From assembly GCA_018701105.1 (NCBI GenBank), contig JABIWD010000004.1, positions 1-46,955 of the forward strand: 46,955 bases of DNA, in the 5' to 3' direction. Of this stretch, positions 7,429-17,359 are shown piece by piece. Within the stretch, counting starts at the first letter, position 1. Every line of letters starts with the position of its first letter. The notes under the pieces are model-generated. The model saw nothing but the letters and a program-made list of their open reading frames with translations. It was not told where the DNA came from and did no database searches. The translations under genes and the position numbers were made by a program. This stretch comes from Candidatus Uhrbacteria bacterium (lineage in GTDB: Bacteria; Patescibacteriota; Patescibacteriia; UBA9934; UBA11717).

Positions 7429-8382
7429 CTACTTAACAATCATCTTGCAAACGAGATTCCTCGCAATGTACCGGAATGGAAACAGTAACAGTGTCCACGG
7501 GAATATAATGAGCACTGTTGCAAGCAGGATGTTGGGATCACTGAAGAACGAGCCCGCTAGATAAATAGCTAGTGTGAAGTTCATGAATGTCATGCAGATC
7601 GACACGGTGATCCGTTCATCGCATCGCTTCCAGAACGTAACAAAGTAGCCCACGACCAATAGCACGGCCACGAACACAAAGAGGACTGCGAGTTGTATTA
7701 ATAGGGTGTTGCCGATGCCAGACATAATGGTGTCTGCCTGCTTTGCTACTACTCCCATTATCAATAGACATAGCAGAACGAGCGATGCCGGTTTGAAGTA
7801 AACTGTGACTTTGTCGAGCTTTCCGTTCGCGATGTATCGAACACCCTGAGCTAGCACGAATGGAATCACTATCACTTTGACCAAGCTCCAGAACATTGTG
7901 AGTGCGCCCACGGTTACCGCGGTACCTGCAAACGTCCCAACAACGAGAGGTATTGTAAGCGGCGCTAACAAGGAAGTGGTCAGTGTGAGTACCAATGCGA
8001 CGCTAGGCTTCCCGCCCACCACCTCTACCAAGAGTGGCGCTGTCATACCCGTTGGCATCGCTGACAAGAGCAATAGTGCGAGAGCGAATTCCGGAACGAT
8101 CAAGTTCGCGATTAGATACACCACAGTTGGCAAAACAAGAAGCATGAAGATGTTAGCGACCAGGAGCATCTTGTAATTTTTTACAGCCTTGAATACTTTC
8201 TTGGAGTCGAGCTTCAAACTCGTCAGGAAAAATATTATTTGCAAGAACAGTGTTGCAAACGGAGCGAGTAGTATCGCCTGATCAGACAACAGAAGTCCGC
8301 CGCCGAGTGCGATCACTATTAAAAACAGGTACGACTGTACCAGTTGAACAAAAAGTTGCATTAGCCTTTGCACCATGTTCAA
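7429..8382 (-). CDS. bile acid:sodium symporter (BASS)-like transporter
   Basis: ~9-10 TM segments with FFLTSLKLDSKKV...LLLSAMPTGMTAPLLVEVVGG. Confidence 0.65.
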   Translation of the reverse strand: MNMVQRLMQLFVQLVQSYLFLIVIALGGGLLLSDQAILLAPFATLFLQIIFFLTSLKLDSKKVFKAVKNYKMLLVANIFMLLVLPTVVYLIANLIVPEFALALLLLSAMPTGMTAPLLVEVVGGKPSVALVLTLTTSLLAPLTIPLVVGTFAGTAVTVGALTMFWSLVKVIVIPFVLAQGVRYIANGKLDKVTVYFKPASLVLLCLLIMGVVAKQADTIMSGIGNTLLIQLAVLFVFVAVLLVVGYFVTFWKRCDERITVSICMTFMNFTLAIYLAGSFFSDPNILLATVLIIFPWTLLLFPFRYIARNLVCKMIVK

Positions 8383-8417
8383 ACATTATACCAACGAATC
8401 TGCCAAGACGCATAGCA

Positions 8418-8455
8418 GACAGACAAAAAACACCACTCTCGTGATGCTGTCTGTC
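8418..8455 (-). terminator. terminator downstream of tRNA-Gly
   Basis: minus strand GCATCACGAGAGTGGTGTTTTTTG inside CAGACAGACA/TGTCTGTCTG outer arms. Confidence 0.6.
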
Positions 8456-8530
8456 TGGAGCGGGAAACGAGGTTCGAACTCGCGACCTCTTCCTTGGCAA
8501 GGAAGCGCTCTACCACTGAGCTATTCCCGC
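8456..8530 (-). tRNA. tRNA-Gly (anticodon GCC), CCA encoded
   Basis: GCGGGAATAGCTCAGTGGTAGAGCGCTTCCTTGCCAAGGAAGAGGTCGCGAGTTCGAACCTCGTTTCCCGCTCCA. Confidence 0.97.
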
Positions 8531-8580
8531 TCGCAAAAGTCATGTTAACTAAGCTCTCGTGATTTGTCCAGATCCCGCCC

Positions 8581-8609
8581 TCGACAAATCACCCGAATCC
8601 TGCTATATT
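8581..8609 (+). promoter_or_regulatory. promoter (TCGACA-N17-TATATT) upstream of tRNA-Leu leader
   Basis: TCGACA 8581-8586, TATATT 8604-8609, 17-bp spacing. Confidence 0.6.
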
Positions 8610-8615
8610 CAAGCC

Positions 8616-8738
8616 TGAGCGAAGCGAAATGGATGAGATTTGCGTGAAGGCCCGAGGAGCGAAGTAAGTAGTATCTTTATACTACGTCGAGCACCGCAGG
8701 GACTGAACGCAAAGGTCGCCATTTCGCAAGCGAAGCCC
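8616..8738 (+). ncRNA. ~120-nt structured leader co-transcribed with tRNA-Leu
   Basis: Nested helices GCGAAATGG/CCATTTCGC (8624-8632/8719-8727), TTTGCGT/ACGCAAA (8639-8645/8707-8713), GTAGTAT/ATACTAC (8668-8674/8679-8685). Confidence 0.45.
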
Positions 8739-8823
8739 GCCGCGGTGATGGAATGGTAGACATAGGGGACTTAAAATCCCCGGGCCTTTGGCCGTGCGGG
8801 TTCAATTCCCGCCCGCGGTACCA
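8739..8823 (+). tRNA. tRNA-Leu (anticodon TAA), CCA encoded
   Basis: GCCGCGG...CCGCGGTACCA; anticodon stem-loop GGGGACTTAAAATCCCC; long variable arm; T arm GCGGGTTCAATTCCCGC. Confidence 0.95.
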
Positions 8824-8978
8824 CCCCGTCAAACGGGGTCACCTCCGTTTGAATGGTCCATAATTGTAAAAACGTCCGTCGAGCACCAAATCGCGTTCGA
8901 CGCGACGGTACCAAAAAGACATTGAGTATTCTCGATGTTTTTTTGTTATACTGTCCATACCATTACTAATCTCACGCT

Positions 8979-10070
8979 ATGAGCGCATTACCCGCGAATC
9001 CGTTCGCACCTGTGAATGAAGCGGTCGTGGAGCCAGATCCCACTTCGCCCGAGGGGCTACTAGGGACAAGCCGAATCGTTGAGGCTGTTATCAAAGAGGA
9101 AGATGCAGTTATCGATGTCGGTCTACGCCCACAATCGTTGGAGGAGTTCATTGGCCAAGAGAAGTTGAAGGGCAACCTTCGTATTTTTATTGATGCCGCA
9201 AAGAAACGCGGTGACGTTTTGGATCACATTCTTTTATATGGGAATCCGGGACTTGGAAAGACAACTCTCGCTCACATAATCGCGAACGAGGCTGAGTGCA
9301 ATATCAAAGTGACCTCAGGTCCGGCGCTTGAGCGTGTTGGAGATCTTGCGGCGATACTCACGAACCTCCAGGAAGGTGATGTCTTGTTCATAGACGAGAT
9401 CCATCGCATGAACAAAGCTATCGAAGAAGTGCTCTACCCTGCTATGGAAGACTGCGCACTCGACCTAGTGGTCGGGAAAGGACCAACGGCGCGCATGATC
9501 AGACTCGCACTTGAGAAGTTCACCATCATCGGTGCAACAACTCGTATGAGTTTACTGTCGTCACCGTTGCGAGATCGCTTTGGTGGTGTGCATCACCTTA
9601 CATTCTACTCACCAGAGAACATGAAGAAGATCGTCGCGCGTTCAGCTGGTATACTAGAGGTGCCGATCGATGACGTGTCACAAGAGATCATCGCGAACCG
9701 ATGTCGACGCACACCACGAATCGCAAACCGGTTGCTCAAACGTGTTCGAGACTACGCGCAGGTTAAGCATGACGGTAACATTGTGTCGGATGTAGCCGAC
9801 GCAGCACTCGAGGCGCTCGAGATTGATGCACACGGAATGGATGCGGTTGATCGTCAGATTCTCAACACCATTATCGACACATTCCAGGGCGGACCAGTCG
9901 GGCTCAACGCACTAGCCGCGGCAACAGCTCAGGAAGAGAAGACGATCGAAGACGTGTACGAGCCTTTCCTCATGCAACTCGGCTTCCTCAACAGAACGCC
10001 GCGCGGTCGCATGGCAACTGGTAAGGCGTACGACTACCTTGGAATAAAACCACCTTCAACACTACTATGA
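8979..10070 (+). CDS. ruvB: Holliday junction branch migration helicase RuvB with N-terminal extension
   Basis: [67 protein letters not shown]. Confidence 0.96.
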   Translation: MSALPANPFAPVNEAVVEPDPTSPEGLLGTSRIVEAVIKEEDAVIDVGLRPQSLEEFIGQEKLKGNLRIFIDAAKKRGDVLDHILLYGNPGLGKTTLAHIIANEAECNIKVTSGPALERVGDLAAILTNLQEGDVLFIDEIHRMNKAIEEVLYPAMEDCALDLVVGKGPTARMIRLALEKFTIIGATTRMSLLSSPLRDRFGGVHHLTFYSPENMKKIVARSAGILEVPIDDVSQEIIANRCRRTPRIANRLLKRVRDYAQVKHDGNIVSDVADAALEALEIDAHGMDAVDRQILNTIIDTFQGGPVGLNALAAATAQEEKTIEDVYEPFLMQLGFLNRTPRGRMATGKAYDYLGIKPPSTLL

Positions 10071-10309
10071 TCCCAGTCAGCATTCTCCTAATTGTATTCG
10101 TCGCGTTCATGCTCATGGTTTTGTTGTACACCTTTTTCAACGTGTACCACATGATCCGATTCGGAGAAGCTCGATTAAGAACGGTTCTCATTGTAGTTGT
10201 ATATCTACTCTGTCTCGCAAGCATCCTAGGATGGTCCGCGTACCTGATTGCGCAAGCTGATTGGTCCGCATCGATTCAAATTATTCCAGACACCCCTCTC
10301 CTTCCTTAA
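10067..10309 (+). CDS. hypothetical small membrane protein
   Basis: 80-aa ORF overlapping ruvB stop (ATGA); two TM segments. Confidence 0.55.
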   Translation: MIPVSILLIVFVAFMLMVLLYTFFNVYHMIRFGEARLRTVLIVVVYLLCLASILGWSAYLIAQADWSASIQIIPDTPLLP

Positions 10310-10310
10310 T

Positions 10311-10877
10311 ATGTTGCACATATCACATCTACCAAACAGCAGACCAGGAGAGAAAACCGTCCTGTTCCTTCGACGACACTGGGTCGGCGTGTTCAAGCTT
10401 GTAGCAATTACGCTCGCAGCTGCAGCCGCTCCGATCATAGTCCAGTTCATGCTGAGCTACGTAGCACCAGGAGTCCTTGCGGCTCCCGCGACGGATGCAA
10501 TCTCGGCAGTCTTCCTTTCAATATACTATTTGTCGATCATCACGTTCTTCTTCCAAGAGTTCATAGATTACTACCTGGACACATGGATAGTCACAACGGA
10601 ACGGATCATCAACATCGAACAACACGGACTCTTCCAAAGAGTCGCCTCAGAGATGCACCTCCCTTCCGTGCAAGACTCGTCAGCTGAAATCAAAGGCGCA
10701 CTACACACATTTCTAGATTACGGCGACGTGTTCATACAAAGCGCCGGTGAGGCAAAACGATTCCACTTCAAAAACGTAGCGCATCCGGAACGTGTGCGAG
10801 TTACGATTCTGAGATTGGCCGAGAACGATCGGATACGAGAGGAGCATAGGCCACCGTCACATATTATCGGAAACTAA
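10311..10877 (+). CDS. membrane protein with bacterial PH-like domain
   Basis: TM pair then FIDYYLDTWIVTTERIINIEQHGLFQR. Confidence 0.6.
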   Translation: MLHISHLPNSRPGEKTVLFLRRHWVGVFKLVAITLAAAAAPIIVQFMLSYVAPGVLAAPATDAISAVFLSIYYLSIITFFFQEFIDYYLDTWIVTTERIINIEQHGLFQRVASEMHLPSVQDSSAEIKGALHTFLDYGDVFIQSAGEAKRFHFKNVAHPERVRVTILRLAENDRIREEHRPPSHIIGN

Positions 10878-10918
10878 AACGACCCAGCTCCTCACGAGGG
10901 GCGGGGTCGTTTTTTTAT
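10878..10918. terminator. bidirectional Rho-independent terminator
   Basis: AAAACGACCC...GGGTCGTTTTTTT. Confidence 0.75.
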
Positions 10919-11949
10919 TTCCAACTATGCGAGTTCCATGCCCAGTAACTTAGTTTCTTCACGTTATCAAAACTCTCACCACGCGAATCTGATCCAAATA
11001 CGACAACGATAAGCTCTTTCTCCTCGGCGTCCTTTGATGGTCGCAACATTTCCACCACGTTCCATCGCGACTCGTGTAAATAACCTGTCTTCCCCGCCAT
11101 CACCCACACGTCATCGTACTGAGGTTTGTATAACATCCAATTTGTCGTCGTTATCTGACGATCTTCTCCGTCCGATCCTGCTATCGACATCCGCACGGTC
11201 TGCGTTGTCTCGCGGACGAGCTCGTTACCCGTGAAAACGTGACGTGCCATCTCAGCTACCTCACGTGCAGTCGACACGTTCTCGATCTCAATACCTGTTG
11301 GGTCGACTAGTATCGTACGCCGCAACCCCATCATGCGTACTCGATCATTCATGTAACCGATGAACGATGGACCCGAGACTCCTAGCGACCGAGAGATCGC
11401 ATTCGCCGCGTTGTTCGCAGATCCTACAAGTGTCGCAGAGAGAAGATCACTGACTTTAAAGCTTGTCCCGTCCTCAACCCACAACCTTGCTCCGCCAACA
11501 TTATCCTCGTCTCTCACTGCCCACTGTTTTTCAAAATTATTCGTTTGCTTTGTAATGACATCTGTTGTTACGAGTTTGGTAATACTCGCAATCGGCCATT
11601 CCTGATCTGCCTTATTAGCACCAAGTATCTTCCCCGAGTTTTTGTCGACGATGATCCACGCCTCAGCGTCGATCAATGGCTGATCTACGTTCGATCGCAC
11701 AGGAGGCTCAACGGCAGGGGCATAACTCGCAAGCTCCGGCATAGATCGCCAGCCATATTGTCGCGCCCAATCCTCGAAGTTGATCAGGAACCCAGACGCC
11801 GATCCTAAAATCGCATCACCATTAACATCAAACGCCGCCTGGAGATCTGTACGCACATCATAAACCCGCTGCAACCGATCCGGCATTGCAAAAGCCGTGC
11901 TCGGCGCGAGCATTAGCAGTATCGCAAAAGTTGATGCTAAGTATTTCAT
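10915..11949 (-). CDS. D-alanyl-D-alanine carboxypeptidase (S11 family)
   Basis: Signal peptide; SxxK (ASITKLV), SxN (GSANNAANAISRSLG), KTG (AGKTGYLHES). Confidence 0.9.
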   Translation of the reverse strand: MKYLASTFAILLMLAPSTAFAMPDRLQRVYDVRTDLQAAFDVNGDAILGSASGFLINFEDWARQYGWRSMPELASYAPAVEPPVRSNVDQPLIDAEAWIIVDKNSGKILGANKADQEWPIASITKLVTTDVITKQTNNFEKQWAVRDEDNVGGARLWVEDGTSFKVSDLLSATLVGSANNAANAISRSLGVSGPSFIGYMNDRVRMMGLRRTILVDPTGIEIENVSTAREVAEMARHVFTGNELVRETTQTVRMSIAGSDGEDRQITTTNWMLYKPQYDDVWVMAGKTGYLHESRWNVVEMLRPSKDAEEKELIVVVFGSDSRGESFDNVKKLSYWAWNSHSWK

Positions 11950-12767
11950 CGTTTAGCAAGCTGTTCGTAACCTGGCCCACCCGGGTCTACAATGCCAAGG
12001 GTTCCTAGATCAGCATATGTCTCAAGTCGCACATGCAAATCCTCCCAGGTTTCGCTGGTGCCGATCTCGTCAATCACTCGCAGTAAAATATATGTGTTCA
12101 CCCCCGTCTCACCCGTACCCGTGTCTGCAATGATCGGCTGCTTAGAATCGTACAGTTCTGGAATCATCTGCGCACCATGACATCCACCGAGCAACAGAAT
12201 TGTATGCTCGTTCATCTTGTCTTTAGCAAGCTCATACAATCTCGCCATATCACCCTCATGGCCTCGAAGTTGAATCATTGCAAAATGTTCATCTCCAATG
12301 CGTTTCTGTAAATCTTCATTACCCCAGTCTTCGGAGTTCGCGATCACGATCGGCACACGTTGGTTTTCTTCCATGCCTTCAATAAGCTGCACTTCACCTT
12401 GACCGCCTTCTACTGGAACATTCTGGCCCTCATCCAGACCTCGATCCATTGGGTTCGCACTCACAATGGCTCTATTCAAAACTCCACGCTTATCAAACTT
12501 GAATTTTTTATCTTCAGGTCTTCCATCGCTACGAACCTTCAAGGTGTCCATAACTCCGATCTCCTCCGCTTCGTTAGCAGTGATAACCAACACACCTCCC
12601 GACAAATCTCGAAAGTTCTCAATATCCGCCGGCTCTACATACTCTTTCTCCTCCCGCCCTTCTCGACCCTCTGGAGTTGGCTCAACAGCACAACCCTCAC
12701 CAAGCACTACGGCCCCTGCGGCGGCGGCTACTCCCTTTAAAAATTCTCGTCTAGATGGATTTCTCAT
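11946..12767 (-). CDS. Tat-exported putative caspase-fold (clan CD) cysteine peptidase
   Basis: MRNPSRREFLKGVAAAAGAVVLGEGC (S-R-R-x-F-L-K); candidate His motif FAMIQLRGHEGDM and Cys motif HTILLLGGCHGAQM. Confidence 0.5.
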   Translation of the reverse strand: MRNPSRREFLKGVAAAAGAVVLGEGCAVEPTPEGREGREEKEYVEPADIENFRDLSGGVLVITANEAEEIGVMDTLKVRSDGRPEDKKFKFDKRGVLNRAIVSANPMDRGLDEGQNVPVEGGQGEVQLIEGMEENQRVPIVIANSEDWGNEDLQKRIGDEHFAMIQLRGHEGDMARLYELAKDKMNEHTILLLGGCHGAQMIPELYDSKQPIIADTGTGETGVNTYILLRVIDEIGTSETWEDLHVRLETYADLGTLGIVDPGGPGYEQLAKR

Positions 12768-12782
12768 ATGAAAACAGTATAT

Positions 12783-12812
12783 CAAAAAAACCGAGGTCTC
12801 CCTCGGTTTTAC
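12783..12812 (-). terminator. Rho-independent terminator
   Basis: minus strand AAAACCGAGGGAGACCTCGGTTTTTTTGAT. Confidence 0.75.
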
Positions 12813-14896
12813 CAACGCTTGATTAATTCTACGCCTGTATAAAAGTATTTAAGTATCTCGTCGTAAGTCGATCCATCATCGGCCATACAAAGCGCTCCGC
12901 CAGCCGACAAACCAACTCCGTGTCCCCACTTCACACGCCCAACCTCACATGGAACGCTAACTGACTGCGCGTACGGAACCTCTCGTCCCCAAACGCTCTT
13001 CCATGATCGTGTTCGTCCGTCTGACCGTGAGAAGTATGCCGCGATGATAGTCTCGCCATCATACTGAACCGTCTGCCCGGCAGTGTCGATCACTGCCTTC
13101 ACAACATTTGGTCGGCGAGTCTCCGCACCGTATCCGTGATACACCTGGTCGTACGTACTCGACCGCATGTCGATAAACTCACCCGCGTACTTTGTCTTCG
13201 TCTCCCACGCGTAAGTCGCGTATGTCCGTGCCGACGTATACAAAGTCTTGTGATATTCCTCCGGTGCGTAATCGCTAGTCTCATCTATGCCTCGCAAGTA
13301 CTTCTCCATCGGTAACTCGTTGATCAACCATGTTCGATCTTTCACTCCATTGAACCGAACTTCTAATGTGTCTCGGAAAGTATTGTCGTTCAAAGATGTA
13401 TTCCACGACCGCACATCATCACGACTCGATATCGTGAAGATCGTATCTTCGTTCTTACCCTCAAACCGCAGGAACGAATCCGCAACATGTAAAATATCTC
13501 CTGATTTGAAAACGTACTTTGATCCATTGAAGTTAACCTCCATCACCTGCCCCGCCGGAATCACGAATCGCTCGTACCCAACATCGGACTCTACAACCGT
13601 CACATCGGTGTTCGCAGTAAAGATCGCCGCTGCGTCCAAGATCTCGATCCCAACTCGCACGCGAGGCTCCTCAATCTTCACACCTTCGCGGTAAACCGTC
13701 TGCGTGAGTGGCGCAACTTTCTTTGGTGAGTCTAATATCTCCGCTGCATTACTCGTAACATTCACCGGAATCTCGACAATCGCATCGGGAATCACCACTC
13801 CATCGGCAACCAGTTGAAACGCTGCAGTATACGACCCTGTTTGGTGAGGTGCACGGAAAGTGAAGTCAATCCGCTCAACGAGGCCAGGTGTTACGACCTT
13901 CCCCGCTGAAGTCTTTGCAACGCTGTTCGATGCCCACGAAGGATGATAGTACGAGATCTCTGTGTTAGCCGCAGCCAATGCTGACGTAACAGGCGTCAAT
14001 TCGTATGCGCTCCAAGCTTCCGTCCCCGAATTCTTGAAACTCGCACGAAGTGAAACCTCCTCATTCGCCCTAACAGTTACCTGCTTAGCGCTCTTCATCA
14101 GTAAAAATCCATCATATCCCGTAGGGACGCCCTTCTGCGCGTCCGCACTAGCATTGCTGGAATCGCTAGCATCATCAGAATCATCTAGAGCGGGCGCGGA
14201 TAACGGCGCCCCTACATTGGAATTTGCGCTAACTACAGTCACATTTACCGCTACCGACCCTCCAACCCACGAAACATCCTCCGCAGAAACTCGGAAATAC
14301 TCAGTTATCTCGCCCTCATACCCTGGTGGGCCAAAAACAAAAAGTTCCACCGTACCAGTTTGGCCAGGTGCAACGGATGATTCCATTAATGTTCCTACTT
14401 GATGATCCGACCGCCACTTTGGACCGCGGAGTGGGCTTACATGATACTTGGGCTCATATGTATATGCCGAGATGTAGTTTGCGCCGTCTCGATACCAAGT
14501 CTCACTCCCCGTGTTCTTTACTTTAATCCGAACCGCCTTCGCCTCCCCGTTACCTACCGTGACATGACTTGGCTCCGTACTTACAACCAAACCGTCATAC
14601 CCTGCTCGCGCGTGAGCAGTTGGTATCCCTAGCATTGCATTCGTTACGCTCGCCACGTTGAACGAAACTGGAACGTTCTGTGCCTCCATCGACACGTTTA
14701 ATGTTGATTCAAAGAATGACAATGCAAGGGACATGGCTACCAAAAGAAAAAACGCGGCAAGAACATGAGAAACCAACTCCCAACGGTCAGTCAGGATATC
14801 TTTCATATTCTTGTCACGCTTCATCTCAAAGTTCGCAACATGATGTTCATGTGCGCGCTTGATAGTTTCGTGAAGGTTACGGTCTTCAAACATCAT
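12809..14896 (-). CDS. SpoIID/LytB-domain cell-wall protein with N-terminal TM and repeated Ig-like domains
   Basis: LPMEKYLRGIDETSDYAPEEYHKTLYTSARTYA...VVKAVIDTAGQTVQYDGETIIAAYFSRSDGRT...GHGVGLSAGGA. Confidence 0.85.
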   Translation of the reverse strand: MMFEDRNLHETIKRAHEHHVANFEMKRDKNMKDILTDRWELVSHVLAAFFLLVAMSLALSFFESTLNVSMEAQNVPVSFNVASVTNAMLGIPTAHARAGYDGLVVSTEPSHVTVGNGEAKAVRIKVKNTGSETWYRDGANYISAYTYEPKYHVSPLRGPKWRSDHQVGTLMESSVAPGQTGTVELFVFGPPGYEGEITEYFRVSAEDVSWVGGSVAVNVTVVSANSNVGAPLSAPALDDSDDASDSSNASADAQKGVPTGYDGFLLMKSAKQVTVRANEEVSLRASFKNSGTEAWSAYELTPVTSALAAANTEISYYHPSWASNSVAKTSAGKVVTPGLVERIDFTFRAPHQTGSYTAAFQLVADGVVIPDAIVEIPVNVTSNAAEILDSPKKVAPLTQTVYREGVKIEEPRVRVGIEILDAAAIFTANTDVTVVESDVGYERFVIPAGQVMEVNFNGSKYVFKSGDILHVADSFLRFEGKNEDTIFTISSRDDVRSWNTSLNDNTFRDTLEVRFNGVKDRTWLINELPMEKYLRGIDETSDYAPEEYHKTLYTSARTYATYAWETKTKYAGEFIDMRSSTYDQVYHGYGAETRRPNVVKAVIDTAGQTVQYDGETIIAAYFSRSDGRTRSWKSVWGREVPYAQSVSVPCEVGRVKWGHGVGLSAGGALCMADDGSTYDEILKYFYTGVELIKRW

Positions 14897-14927
14897 TTGT
14901 ACTATGATCTATCATCGCGGTATACAC

Positions 14928-14956
14928 ACAATAACACGAAAAAACCCGTTTGTCAA
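14928..14956 (-). promoter_or_regulatory. promoter TTGACA-N17-TATTGT for the SpoIID gene
   Basis: TGTCAA 14951-14956 and ACAATA 14928-14933 on plus strand. Confidence 0.6.
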
Positions 14957-15065
14957 GTTGTGAATACATTGCGTGTTCACCATTTTAATAAAAACACCCC
15001 AACGCAGTTCGCGCCGGGGCTGTCGTAATGAGTCGCTCACTTGCGATTGCCGCACTCCGCTGCTC

Positions 15066-15749
15066 TTACAGCTTATTCGCGTGCTCAAAGACGCTCCACC
15101 AAGTAGCGTTATGAGCTTCGCCGTACTGCAGAGACTTTGCCAACGCCTCCAGCACTCGATCGCACTCCTTGACGTAGTCGAGAGCGCTGAACTTCAGGCA
15201 CTGGCCGTCGTGATCGAATACCGCCAGTTTGTTACCTTTGCCCTTGTAGCCGTCCCTGAGAAAGAGTCGCCACCCGTTGTAGTCCGATCTCTTCCCGAAG
15301 AAGCCATGAACCGGTGCCTCAAACAGGATGGTCTCAAACTCCTGAGGCTGAACCGAGTCAATCAGCACCCGCGTTCTTCCATCTTCTTGCGAGTAGATGT
15401 AGAACTTGAGATTCCTCTCTTTCCAAACCTCCAATGCACTCGCGCTGATGATCGCGCTGATCATCGCAACACAGATCGGGATTATCACCACGACCGATGT
15501 CATGCAAGCCGGCATGCCCATGAACGTAACCGACCCAGCTGCATACAAAGCAGCCAACAGCAAGTAACCGGTACCTGCACCGCCTGTAGCGAATGCAACG
15601 ATCACACATGCCCACTTGAACAGGTCCCAGATCGCTTCACCGGGCCACCACTTCGGCGCGGAAAACCCATCAAGCACCATTCTCTCGAGCCGTAGCCACA
15701 GAACCCCCGGATGCCTCAACTGATACCAGAACCCGTAATGCCAGCCCAT
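15066..15749 (-). CDS. orphan membrane protein (high GC3)
   Basis: Start MGWHYGFWYQLRHPG with SD GGAGGT; 2-3 TM segments; flanked by own promoter (TTGACG-N17-TACTAC) and terminator. Confidence 0.6.
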   Translation of the reverse strand: MGWHYGFWYQLRHPGVLWLRLERMVLDGFSAPKWWPGEAIWDLFKWACVIVAFATGGAGTGYLLLAALYAAGSVTFMGMPACMTSVVVIIPICVAMISAIISASALEVWKERNLKFYIYSQEDGRTRVLIDSVQPQEFETILFEAPVHGFFGKRSDYNGWRLFLRDGYKGKGNKLAVFDHDGQCLKFSALDYVKECDRVLEALAKSLQYGEAHNATWWSVFEHANKL

Positions 15750-15922
15750 TTGGACCTCCACATCGCCATATTTCCTCTCGGCGAACACAATAGTAGTACC
15801 AACTTTTTGCGCAAACGTCAATCCAAAATAAAAACCCGCCGGGCACCTATCCAGGCACCATAAATTGAAATTTGCCCAATTGTTCATTTGTCATTCCCCT
15901 TCCTGAAACGTACACTGTCACC

Positions 15923-17359
15923 ATGTCACAGCTTAAGAGGATTGCCTCAAATACAATCGTACAGTTGATAGGCCGAGTAATCGGTACAGTTTTTGGCATC
16001 CTCACGATTGCTGTGCTTACAAGATCACTCGGTGCTGACGGTTACGGACAGTTCACGCTCGCGATTACTTTCCTCGCGATAGCAGGCGCCCTTGCAGACT
16101 TTGGATTTACGTTGACGACCACGCAGATGATCTCTGAGAAGGGCGCGGATGAAAGCAAGATCGTAAGCAACGCGTTTACACTCCGAATGATAACCGGTCT
16201 CACCTTCTTCACGCTTGCCGTGATCGTGAGCATCTTCATGCCGTACGACGCGATCGTAAAGCTCACCATAATCGTCGGATCGTTCTCCTACTTCTTCATG
16301 ACGAGTTCGCAGATGTTGATTGGCGTCTACCAAAAACACATGGCCATGTGGCGACCAGCGTTAGCAGAAGCCGTGAGTCGTGGACTGATCTTCATCATCA
16401 TTATCATCCTCGCAGGGGTTGCGCCTACGGTTCCCAACATGATGGGAGCGTTCGTAGTTGGAAACTTGCTCCTACTGATCATGAACGTTGGCTTCGCGCA
16501 AAAATACGCACCAGTTAAGCTCGCGTGGGACGGCAAGATCATCAAAGCGTACATCTCACGGTCATGGCCAATCGCAATCTCGATCTTCTTTAACCTTCTT
16601 TACCTTAAAGGCGACATCATCTTCCTTTCTTTCTATCGCGACACTGCAGAGATCGGACTTTACGGTGCGGCTTACAAAGTGCTCGACGTAGTGAGTGTGA
16701 TTCCGACGATGTTCATGGGGTTGATATTGCCGTTGCTCGTTCGCGAGTGGTCAGCGCGTTCAACCAAGAAAGTTCACGAGCTCCTACAACAAGCGCTCGA
16801 CTTCTTTGGACTCATGGGATTCCCAATGCTCGGCGGAACTCTCATCCTCGCAACACCAATCATGACGCTTATCGCCGGTGCCGAGTTCGAAGGCTCTGGT
16901 GAGTACCTGCAAATCCTCATGATCGCAAACACAGTCGTCTTCTTTGGCGTCCTCTTCGGTCACGCGATCGTCGGTATCAACAAACAAAAGTTCATCCTCC
17001 CTGCGTACATCATCACTGCGATTGTAACGACGATCCTGTACTTGATTACGATCCCGCGCTTCGGTGCGCTCGGTGCTGCGTGGTCAACAGTTGCAGCCGA
17101 GATCCTGATCGCGCTCATGACGACTTCAACCGTGATGTACTTCACAAAGTTCCGACCGAGATTGCGAAACACCTTCGTATACCTCATTTCGACCGCTCTA
17201 ATGACAACATTGGTCTGGTTTGGAGCTCAGAACATTGAAATGACCGCCTTCAACCTCCTCGCCCTCATTGCAACGGCCGCAATCGTTTACGCGCTTGCCG
17301 TATTTGCCCTAGGTGGTGTAAAACGAGAGACAATAAGACTGATAACAGGAAAGTCATGA
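15923..17359 (+). CDS. polysaccharide flippase (Wzx/MATE-like)
   Basis: MSQLKRIASNTIVQLIGRVIGTVFGILTIAVLTRSLGADGYGQFTLA; 12-14 TM. Confidence 0.87.
   Translation: MSQLKRIASNTIVQLIGRVIGTVFGILTIAVLTRSLGADGYGQFTLAITFLAIAGALADFGFTLTTTQMISEKGADESKIVSNAFTLRMITGLTFFTLAVIVSIFMPYDAIVKLTIIVGSFSYFFMTSSQMLIGVYQKHMAMWRPALAEAVSRGLIFIIIIILAGVAPTVPNMMGAFVVGNLLLLIMNVGFAQKYAPVKLAWDGKIIKAYISRSWPIAISIFFNLLYLKGDIIFLSFYRDTAEIGLYGAAYKVLDVVSVIPTMFMGLILPLLVREWSARSTKKVHELLQQALDFFGLMGFPMLGGTLILATPIMTLIAGAEFEGSGEYLQILMIANTVVFFGVLFGHAIVGINKQKFILPAYIITAIVTTILYLITIPRFGALGAAWSTVAAEILIALMTTSTVMYFTKFRPRLRNTFVYLISTALMTTLVWFGAQNIEMTAFNLLALIATAAIVYALAVFALGGVKRETIRLITGKS

Noticed and set aside
8823-8960. Hairpins between tRNA-Leu and ruvB (CCGTcaaACGG; ACATTGAG/CTCGATGT-T8)
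   Set aside because: Ordinary tRNA transcript terminators next to the ruvB promoter; nothing further supported
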